Origin: Clostridiales bacterium
Lineage (GTDB): Bacteria; Bacillota; Clostridia; Oscillospirales; CAG-382
Assembly (NCBI GenBank): GCA_016286245.1
Contig: JAEESG010000005.1
Location: forward strand, 1 to 36,414
Direction of reading: 5' to 3'
DNA: 36,414 nt
Of this stretch, positions 1-6,577 are shown piece by piece. The position numbers and the translations under genes were made by a program. The notes beneath the pieces were generated by a model. The model was not told the origin of the DNA. It made no database searches and saw nothing but the letters and a program-made list of their open reading frames with translations. How positions within the stretch are numbered: position 1 is the stretch's first letter; each line of letters begins with the position of its first letter.

Positions 1-513
1 GATATATATCCGAAACTTTCCGGAAAAGCGGAATGCGTCGAAAAGAACAGAGACAGAACCGCTCTCAGCGGCGACACGAGAAAACTTTTTGCCTACGTTC
101 CGCAGGGAAATATGCTGTTTTCGGGCTCGATAAGAGAAAATCTGCTGTTTATGGCGGATGAAGACAGCGTGTCGGATAAGGATATAAACGAAGCGCTGTT
201 CTGCTCGTGCGCAAAGGATTTCATTGACGAGCTTCCCGACGGAATAGATACCGTAATAGGTGAAAACGGCATAGGCCTTTCGGAAGGACAGATTCAAAGA
301 GTTTCCGTTGCAAGAGCACTGCTCAGTAAAGCGCCCATACTGCTTCTCGATGAGGCGACGAGCGCGCTTGACGAAAATACCGAGGCGGCACTGCTCGATA
401 ACTTAAAGAAAATCACCGACAGAACGTGCATAATAGTAACGCATAAGAAGGCGGCTCTTGAAATATGCAACAGACATCTCATGATAAAGGATAAAAAGAT
501 ACTTGAAGCGTAA
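1..513 (+). CDS. ABC transporter ATP-binding domain, C-terminal part (5' end outside the window)
   Basis: The reading frame is open from the first base, so the gene begins upstream. What remains is most of an ABC nucleotide-binding domain. It has a Q-loop (VPQGNMLFSGSIRENL), a signature motif LSEGQIQRVSVARALL, Walker B with the catalytic glutamate (ILLLDEATSALDE) and the H-loop histidine (IIVTHK). The Q-loop context (xLFSGSIRENL) is typical of exporter-type half-transporters in which a six-helix membrane domain precedes the ATPase; that part is not in the window, so an exporter is inferred. The substrate cannot be told. The signature reads LSEGQ rather than LSGGQ, a tolerated variant. A strong hairpin terminator follows 10 bases after the stop. 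Confidence 0.93.
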   Translation, partial: DIYPKLSGKAECVEKNRDRTALSGDTRKLFAYVPQGNMLFSGSIRENLLFMADEDSVSDKDINEALFCSCAKDFIDELPDGIDTVIGENGIGLSEGQIQRVSVARALLSKAPILLLDEATSALDENTEAALLDNLKKITDRTCIIVTHKKAALEICNRHLMIKDKKILEA

Positions 514-522
514 ATAAAGATA

Positions 523-557
523 AAAAACAGGCTGTACGAAAGTACAGCCTGTTTTTT
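523..557. terminator. Bidirectional Rho-independent terminator
   Basis: A perfect stem (ACAGGCTGTAC / GTACAGCCTGT) is closed by a GAAA tetraloop, with A-run before and T-run after (GTTTTTTATT). It lies between the converging ABC gene and the WbsX-like gene, so it can serve both strands. Confidence 0.9.
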
Positions 558-569
558 ATTGCTTGAATA

Positions 570-3557
570 TCAGTCTTTGAAATTTATGTTGATGTTCTTT
601 CCTTCAACCGAAAGTTCAAAACCGCATACTTCGGATAATTCTTTGAGCGGGAGGAGTAAAAGTCCGTCGGAACGGCTTATTTCGCGCGCAAGATTTATCT
701 TTTTGGAATTAAGCGTAAAGAACTTGTCGCCGACGGTAAAGCGCATTTCCTTGTCCTTGTATACAAGAAGCAGCGTCTGCGTGTCCTTGTTCCATTCGTG
801 ATAGAATCTGGCTCTGAGGGTTGCCGATTCGACCGGCAGATATGCGTTGTCTCCCTCAATAACGGGGGAAACGAGAAGCGGCATGTGGTTTCCGTTTACA
901 AATACCTTTGGCACGTCGGGACAAGTGAGAAGCTCGATTTTTTCTATCGCGAAATTTCCGCCGTAATTTGTCGGGTCGATTCGAAGACCGGTGAGCTTGC
1001 CTTTCCATGCGTACGCTCTGTTCATCTTGAATACGTAATCCCTGAATTCGTCGTTTTCAACGCCGAGGCTCACGCCCTTGCTCTCGGTCCACTCGTTTTC
1101 GCCGGGAAGATCCGTCGTAAAGAATACCGACGTGAAGGCGAGTCCGTGTTCTTCCGTTTCCGCTTTCATTCTTATGCGTATTGCCGTAATGTCCGTAACG
1201 TCAATGTTAAGTTCGGGCTTGTAGATAATCTGCGGGTCGGGACGGCTTGTCTTTCCGCATAATTTTCCGTCCTCTTCCGAAATCACAAGACCGTTCTGCG
1301 GCTCCCATGCGTCAAGACTCACGTCGAGCGTGTAAGCGGGAACGGAATTTTCGTAAAGGGATTCGTCAAGCTGCATGCACTTTATAAGGCCTCTGCCTTT
1401 CGGATATAAATATCCCGTGCGGCGCAGCTGCTGTTCGTCGGGACGGACGTCTGTGTGCGGCTCTCTTTCATAGGTGAACGCTTTGCGCATTTCGTCGAGA
1501 TATCCGAAACCGCACTCGTTTGTGGGACAGATGTACGTTCCCTCACCGTATTCGTTCCAGGTCGAGAACATAACGAGTTTCTTTTTCCAGGGCTCGTCGC
1601 TTTCTTTCGGAAGCGCGTCGCTCTTTATCCATTCAAGTACGTCTCCCATGTCGGAGGGCTTCATAAGAGGAGTTCTCGGAACGTTCCAGCCGATAGAGTT
1701 GAAGCCTACCGAAACGGTCGGTATAACGTGCATTGCTTTTCTGTTTATGCCCTCCATCATGCGCTCTTTGTTGTAGCGCGGGCTGTAGCCGAGGTAACCC
1801 CAGCTGTAAGCGTGAACGGCGTCAAAACCGCAGTCAACGAGAAATCTCGAAGGATCGCCGCACGAAATAAATACCGCACCGTCGTATCCGAGAGTTTTTA
1901 CCGCTTCGCGTAAATAGTCAAATTCAGCCTTTACCGCGGCGGGCGAGCCGAACTGCTTTACAAGATAAGCCGAGCCGAATACCGAGATGAGAACCTTGTT
2001 GTCAACGGTAAAGTATCTGCTGTCGCTGAAATAGTGGTCCATCCAGTAGGGGAGAATATAGTTTCTGAACGTTTCGCTCGTAACGGGCGCACCGTTCATT
2101 GCCTCCCAAATAATCGCAAACTTCATCTTGTCGCCGTATTTCGCATTGAAATGACCGTCGTGGAGCGCAAAATTGTGCGGCGTGTTGAGAAGCGGAGCGT
2201 TTGCCTGGTTGTTGTACCAGCAGTAAAGCTCAAAGTCGAGTCCGTGCTCCGCCATCCACTTGATTTCCCAGTCAGCAACCTCGGGCAGACCTTCGTCGTA
2301 GTATCCGAGATAGTTGTCGTGGTCGGAAAACGGAGAGATGCAGTCCCAGCCGAACTGATTTCCCTCACGCCATATCGAGCAGATGTTCATACCGATATAA
2401 TAATCCTTCTTTTTGGGAAGAACGGGCTCGGGAACGTAATTGTCCGGCTCGGGCTGAATTTCGAATACGTAAACGTCCGTAAACTTGAGAATTCCGCCGC
2501 CGGGACATGAAAATTCAATTTTGATTCCGTCAGCCTTCTTGTCGGGCTTGAAGTTAAGGACGTCGCATTTTTTGCCGTTCAGCTTGATAAGCGCTTTTCC
2601 CGAAACGGTGTCGGCTTCTATTCTGAGCGTCTGCCAAACGTTTACGTGGTGGGTCCTCAGAACGACGTCGGCGTCCTTTGCAATAAGCGCACTTCCGTTG
2701 TCCTCGACGCGCACAAGCGTGGAAAGTCCGCTCGTAAGCGAGAAAACTGCCGAAATCGCGTCCGTTTTGGGCAGATATTTTATTTCAAAGCAGACTTTTC
2801 CGTAAGATTTTTCAAAATGCCGCGAAAGAACGGCGGGCTTTTCGTCAGCCGTAACTATGGCGTTGGTAAAGAAGTCCCTGCCTTCCGAATAAAATCTTCT
2901 GTCGGCTGTTGCCTTGCCTTTTGCATAAAATTTCCATTCAGGAGAAAGAGGGCCGTTTTCCTCGACAAAACACTTGTCCATAATCAGATAATTCAGCCAT
3001 ACGTGAGTGTGGTTGATAACGGCGCAGCACTTCTTGTAAGACGGAATAGCGGCTTTTATTGCCGAAAGGCCTTTGCCTTTCATTCTGAACGTTCCGTAAG
3101 AAATCTCGTTAAAGAAAACCTCCGCTTTCTTTCTGTCAAGGTCGAAATTGATATTGAGATAGTAAGTCTTGTTGTTTTCGCAGGCAATGGGAAGTTTGCT
3201 TTCTCCCGCGTAAATAAAGCCGTCTTTCGCACTTATATCAAAAGCGACGATGCGTTTTTTCTGCGAAGCGTCAAGAAATTCTATATAAAAACCGTCTCCG
3301 AAATGAATTGTGAAGGTACATTGATAAAAAACCTTTCCTGCGCGGCAGGGAACGATTTCACGCTTTGCCGAAACACAGTATTCGTTGCTTTCGTCCGTCG
3401 AAAGAAGGATACCGGGGGAAGTTCTCATATTAGGGGAAACGAACCCGCGGGTGTCGATATCCCATGATGAGAATTGCAGTCTTCCGAGGTAAGAAGTATA
3501 TTTGACGTTATCGTCAACGAGGAAAACCGCGTCTTTGATTCTGTCATTTTTTGACAT
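570..3557 (-). CDS. GH99-like / WbsX-type glycan protein with lectin-like N-terminus and stalk-like C-terminus
   Basis: 995 residues with no signal peptide or membrane segment. Residues about 1-380 look like two beta-sandwich (LamG-like) modules. Residues about 386-697 resemble the glycosyltransferase WbsX / GH99-like fold, including YYIGMNICSIW, the acidic-aromatic stretches ELYCWYNN and IIWEAMNG, and STWNEYGEGTYICPT near the end, where this family carries a conserved WNE-E motif. Residues about 700-875 look like a carbohydrate-binding beta-sandwich, and about 880-995 like the copper-amine-oxidase N-terminal 'stalk' repeat (VFVNGNHMPLL, LLLPLKELSEVCGF). The family acts on or builds surface glycans, but the exact reaction is unknown. 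The ATG is set by AAGGTGGTG 6 bases upstream and a consensus promoter. Missing export signals are odd for such a domain mix. Domain assignments are by eye. Confidence 0.72.
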   Translation of the reverse strand: MSKNDRIKDAVFLVDDNVKYTSYLGRLQFSSWDIDTRGFVSPNMRTSPGILLSTDESNEYCVSAKREIVPCRAGKVFYQCTFTIHFGDGFYIEFLDASQKKRIVAFDISAKDGFIYAGESKLPIACENNKTYYLNINFDLDRKKAEVFFNEISYGTFRMKGKGLSAIKAAIPSYKKCCAVINHTHVWLNYLIMDKCFVEENGPLSPEWKFYAKGKATADRRFYSEGRDFFTNAIVTADEKPAVLSRHFEKSYGKVCFEIKYLPKTDAISAVFSLTSGLSTLVRVEDNGSALIAKDADVVLRTHHVNVWQTLRIEADTVSGKALIKLNGKKCDVLNFKPDKKADGIKIEFSCPGGGILKFTDVYVFEIQPEPDNYVPEPVLPKKKDYYIGMNICSIWREGNQFGWDCISPFSDHDNYLGYYDEGLPEVADWEIKWMAEHGLDFELYCWYNNQANAPLLNTPHNFALHDGHFNAKYGDKMKFAIIWEAMNGAPVTSETFRNYILPYWMDHYFSDSRYFTVDNKVLISVFGSAYLVKQFGSPAAVKAEFDYLREAVKTLGYDGAVFISCGDPSRFLVDCGFDAVHAYSWGYLGYSPRYNKERMMEGINRKAMHVIPTVSVGFNSIGWNVPRTPLMKPSDMGDVLEWIKSDALPKESDEPWKKKLVMFSTWNEYGEGTYICPTNECGFGYLDEMRKAFTYEREPHTDVRPDEQQLRRTGYLYPKGRGLIKCMQLDESLYENSVPAYTLDVSLDAWEPQNGLVISEEDGKLCGKTSRPDPQIIYKPELNIDVTDITAIRIRMKAETEEHGLAFTSVFFTTDLPGENEWTESKGVSLGVENDEFRDYVFKMNRAYAWKGKLTGLRIDPTNYGGNFAIEKIELLTCPDVPKVFVNGNHMPLLVSPVIEGDNAYLPVESATLRARFYHEWNKDTQTLLLVYKDKEMRFTVGDKFFTLNSKKINLAREISRSDGLLLLPLKELSEVCGFELSVEGKNININFKD

Positions 3558-3580
3558 TGATTACACCACCTTGCAAAAAA

Positions 3581-3599
3581 TTGAATAATTTTTATTCAA
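3581..3599. promoter_or_regulatory. Perfect palindrome overlapping the transcription start of the WbsX-like gene (candidate operator)
   Basis: TTGAATAATTTTTATTCAA has 8-base perfect arms around TTT. It sits just downstream of the minus-strand -10 box, where a repressor would block initiation. No particular regulator can be named. Confidence 0.5.
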
Positions 3600-3604
3600 A
3601 TATT

Positions 3605-3633
3605 ATTATACTTGAAAAATAAGGATTTTTCAA
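3605..3633 (-). promoter_or_regulatory. Sigma-A promoter of the WbsX-like gene
   Basis: On the minus strand, TTGAAA (3628-3633) and TATAAT (3605-3610) are separated by exactly 17 bases. The predicted transcription start, near 3598, lies in the palindrome at 3581-3599. Confidence 0.8.
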
Positions 3634-3692
3634 TAGATTTTTGAAAGAAACCATACTTTTTTGAACGACAAAAAGGGCAAAAAATAAATATG

Positions 3693-3721
3693 TTGAAATT
3701 TTCACAAGCTTGTGTTATAAT
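3693..3721 (+). promoter_or_regulatory. Sigma-A promoter of the Nudix-dehydratase operon, with a palindrome in its spacer
   Basis: TTGAAA (3693-3698) and TATAAT (3716-3721) are 17 bases apart. The spacer contains the perfect 12-base palindrome CACAAGCTTGTG (3703-3714), a possible operator. Confidence 0.8.
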
Positions 3722-3797
3722 GGTAACAATATAATACGTGCTTTGTGTCAAAAAAAGGCAAAAAGCGGTATTTTCTTTAAATTTGGGAGATGAACTC

Positions 3798-4583
3798 ATG
3801 GCAGGTATTAGTGATTACGCACTAAAAAACAATGCCAGACAGGTCCTCGGAACTCTTTGCACGATAACGGTAAAAAAATCATACAGAACTTTTCTGAAAG
3901 GAAAATTTGCGGGGTATCTGAATTTTGGATATACTGTCGTAGGCAAAATCGGAGTAAAAGAAGTAATTCTCATAGGAGAAAAATATCCGGTAAACAAATT
4001 CAACGCGCAGATAATAGCTCTTGCGCACGATAAAAACGGCGTAAAAGACGATATATATATAGCCGCGAAGGAAAACAGCATTTATTATGAGCCGAACATC
4101 GTAAAAATGGTAAGCAGATTCATACCGGAAGGTTCGGCGGATTTCGTATGCTATTACGAAAAGAGCTGCGGAGCGGTGCTTTATACGGAAGAGACAGGAG
4201 AGCGCAAATATATACTTATAACGAACATATCGGGACATATAGGCTTTCCGAAGGGGCACGTCGAATTCGGGGAGACGGAAAAGGAGACGGCACTGCGCGA
4301 AATATACGAGGAAACCGGCATACATACCGAGATAATCGACGGCTTCCGGGAATACGATAACTATAAAATCAATAATTTCATAAAGAAAAAGGCAATATAT
4401 TTCCTCGCAAAATTCGACCCTAAGGATATAAAGATGAATATCATGGAAATATCGGAATACCGGCTTTTGAATTATGAAGACGCAATGAAGACTCTTAATT
4501 TTAAGCATGATAAAAAAATACTTGAAAAAGCGGAAAATTTCATCAACGGTATTTCCGCTGAAAATAAAGAGGTAAAGAAATGA
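3798..4583 (+). CDS. Nudix hydrolase with an N-terminal inorganic-pyrophosphatase-like domain
   Basis: 261 residues from the ATG preceded by GGGAGA. An upstream in-frame ATG at 3738 lacks a comparable site. A complete Nudix box spans residues 153-175 (GHVEFGE, then REIYEETGI, matching Gx5Ex7REUxEExGU), so hydrolysis of a nucleoside diphosphate linked to another moiety is expected; the substrate is unknown. Residues about 10-90 resemble the small clostridial pyrophosphatase-like fold (FGYTVVGKIGVKEVILIGE, then VNKFNAQIIALAHDKNGVKDDIYIAAKE). The acidic GEEQDAY-type metal site is not conserved (GVKEVIL here), suggesting a non-catalytic domain; this match is by eye. The stop overlaps the next start (ATGA), so it is co-translated with the sugar 4,6-dehydratase. 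Confidence 0.8.
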   Translation: MAGISDYALKNNARQVLGTLCTITVKKSYRTFLKGKFAGYLNFGYTVVGKIGVKEVILIGEKYPVNKFNAQIIALAHDKNGVKDDIYIAAKENSIYYEPNIVKMVSRFIPEGSADFVCYYEKSCGAVLYTEETGERKYILITNISGHIGFPKGHVEFGETEKETALREIYEETGIHTEIIDGFREYDNYKINNFIKKKAIYFLAKFDPKDIKMNIMEISEYRLLNYEDAMKTLNFKHDKKILEKAENFINGISAENKEVKK

Positions 4584-6505
4584 ATAAGAATACGTCAAAA
4601 CTCAGACTCAGATTTTCAAAAATACTGCTGATGACGATAATTGACATTGCGACGATGGCGATGGCGTTTCTGGCAACTTTTTTCCTGTTCAGCCTGTTTG
4701 ACATACGCATTTCTTCTGCGGAAAGAATAACCAAAACGGGCGTATTTTTCTCGGCGCTCATCATGTTTGCCCTTTATCTTACGGTGGCGATTGCGGGCGG
4801 ACTGTTCAGGATTATTCACAGATACGCTCAGACGACGGATTTTATGAAGTTTTTCGAAATATTCCTCGTTTTCGGAGTTTCGTATATCGCGATCATGTCG
4901 ATTCTCGACGCGGCGTTCCCGCAAAAATTTTTCCATTTCAAATATAATCTTGTATTGGCGGTTATTTCGGTTATACTGCTCATTTCGACAAGGCTTGTTT
5001 ACGTTTGGTTCATGAGCAGCGGCAATCAGAAGGTTGAACCGCGAAACGGAAAAAGGACGCTTATCGTGGGCTGCGGAGACGCGTGCGTAATGCTGCTCAA
5101 CGAAATAAAGCATCACCCCGAAAGAGGTATCATTCCCGTGGTTGCCGTCGATAAAAACGAAGCGCTTATCGGAAGAAGCATCGCGGGACTGAGAATAGAG
5201 GGAACGGACGACGACATAAAATATCTTTGCGGAAAATACGATATCGAGCTTATAATTATCGCAATTCCGTCGGCAAATAACGTTCACAGAAGCAAACTTC
5301 TCGAAAAATGCGAGGGCGTGAACGCGGAAGTAAAGATGCTGCCGAGAGTTACCGATTTTGCACAGGACCGCAGTAACGTCGTTGATAAAATCAGAGACTT
5401 TACCATGGAAGAGGTTCTGGGAAGAGAACCCATAAATATAGACCATGAAGAAATAAATAACTATTTCTGCGGAAAAACCGTGCTCGTTACGGGAGGCGGC
5501 GGCTCGATAGGCTCCGAACTTTGCAGACAGATAGCGTATGCAAAGCCGAAAAGACTTATAATCGTCGATATATATGAAAATAACGCGTACGATATACAGC
5601 AGGAGCTTCTGTATAAGTATCATAAATCGCTTGACCTCGTAACGATAATCGCGTCTGTCAGGGACGCCGACAGAATAAAGAACATAATGGCAACGTATAA
5701 GCCCGAAATAGTTATACACGCGGCGGCGCACAAGCACGTTCCCCTTATGGAATTTTCGCCGCAGGAAGCGATAAAGAATAACGTTTTCGGAACTTATAAC
5801 ACGGCGATCGCCGCAATAGAAAACGGCGTTGAGAAATTCATACTCATTTCGACCGATAAGGCCGTAAATCCCACAAATATCATGGGCGCAAGCAAGAGAA
5901 TGTGCGAAATGGTTATCCAGTCGCTCAACGGAAGGGGAACGAAGTTCTCCGCCGTCAGATTCGGCAACGTGCTCGGCTCAAACGGCTCGGTAATACCGCT
6001 GTTCCAAAAGCAGATTAAGTCGGGCGGTCCCGTTACGGTAACGCACCCCGATATAATAAGATTTTTCATGACGATACCCGAAGCGGTACAGCTCGTGCTT
6101 CTTGCGGGAACGAAGGCGCTCGGCGGAGAGATATTCGTTCTTAATATGGGCATGCCCGTAAGAATTGACGACCTTGCAAAGAGAATAATAAGACTTTACG
6201 GCAAAAAGATAGGCACGGATATTGAAATAAAATATACCGGCCTGCGCCCGGGAGAAAAGCTTTATGAAGAGCTTATGCTTTCCGACGAAAATCTCGAAAA
6301 GACGGAAAACGATAAGATATTTATAGGACACTTCGTGGACTTTGACAGCAACGAGCTTCAAGGCAAACTAAGGGAACTTGAAGACATAGCGGAAAACAAC
6401 AGTTTGTCCCCCGAAGTTATGCTGTGTTCGATAGAAAATAAGATATCGGAAATAGTACCGACGTTTCACCGAACGGAGAACGTGCGCCAAAAGGCTGCGG
6501 AATAA
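4580..6505 (+). CDS. Membrane-bound UDP-N-acetylhexosamine 4,6-dehydratase (CapD/PglF/WbpM type)
   Basis: 641 residues. About four N-terminal membrane helices (residues ~12-135) are followed by a CoA-binding-like Rossmann segment (~155-280) and a C-terminal SDR-type catalytic domain. The NAD(P) motif is GGGGSIGSE (305-313). Catalytic residues fit the PglF subgroup: D426 and K427 in TDKAVNPTNIMGASK, with methionine 435 at the usual tyrosine position and K439. The family converts UDP-GlcNAc-like donors to 4-keto-6-deoxy sugars at the inner face of the membrane, an early step in making diamino- or deoxy-sugars for capsule, glycoprotein or exopolysaccharide. The start overlaps the Nudix stop by 4 bases. 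No aminotransferase or glycosyltransferase lies next to it, so the later steps must be elsewhere. Confidence 0.92.
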   Translation: MNKNTSKLRLRFSKILLMTIIDIATMAMAFLATFFLFSLFDIRISSAERITKTGVFFSALIMFALYLTVAIAGGLFRIIHRYAQTTDFMKFFEIFLVFGVSYIAIMSILDAAFPQKFFHFKYNLVLAVISVILLISTRLVYVWFMSSGNQKVEPRNGKRTLIVGCGDACVMLLNEIKHHPERGIIPVVAVDKNEALIGRSIAGLRIEGTDDDIKYLCGKYDIELIIIAIPSANNVHRSKLLEKCEGVNAEVKMLPRVTDFAQDRSNVVDKIRDFTMEEVLGREPINIDHEEINNYFCGKTVLVTGGGGSIGSELCRQIAYAKPKRLIIVDIYENNAYDIQQELLYKYHKSLDLVTIIASVRDADRIKNIMATYKPEIVIHAAAHKHVPLMEFSPQEAIKNNVFGTYNTAIAAIENGVEKFILISTDKAVNPTNIMGASKRMCEMVIQSLNGRGTKFSAVRFGNVLGSNGSVIPLFQKQIKSGGPVTVTHPDIIRFFMTIPEAVQLVLLAGTKALGGEIFVLNMGMPVRIDDLAKRIIRLYGKKIGTDIEIKYTGLRPGEKLYEELMLSDENLEKTENDKIFIGHFVDFDSNELQGKLRELEDIAENNSLSPEVMLCSIENKISEIVPTFHRTENVRQKAAE

Positions 6506-6520
6506 AATAAAGATTTTATG

Positions 6521-6546
6521 GCAGAACTTAAACGTTCTGCTATAAT
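6521..6546 (+). promoter_or_regulatory. Inverted repeat abutting a -10 box upstream of pcrA
   Basis: GCAGAAC (6521-6527) and GTTCTGC (6534-6540) form a perfect 7-base inverted repeat with a 6-base spacer, directly followed by TATAAT (6541-6546). No good -35 is visible. It may be an operator at the pcrA promoter or a weak terminator for the operon before it. Confidence 0.45.
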
Positions 6547-6577
6547 TTTCAAAGAAGCGTGAAAGGCAAAAGCAAAA

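Noticed and set aside
4616-5737. Long antisense frame (373 codons) opposite the sugar dehydratase gene
   Set aside because: It is a shadow of a well-supported gene, has no family motif and no ribosome site. Similar long minus-strand frames opposite dnaA (18347-19219) and mfd were dropped for the same reason.
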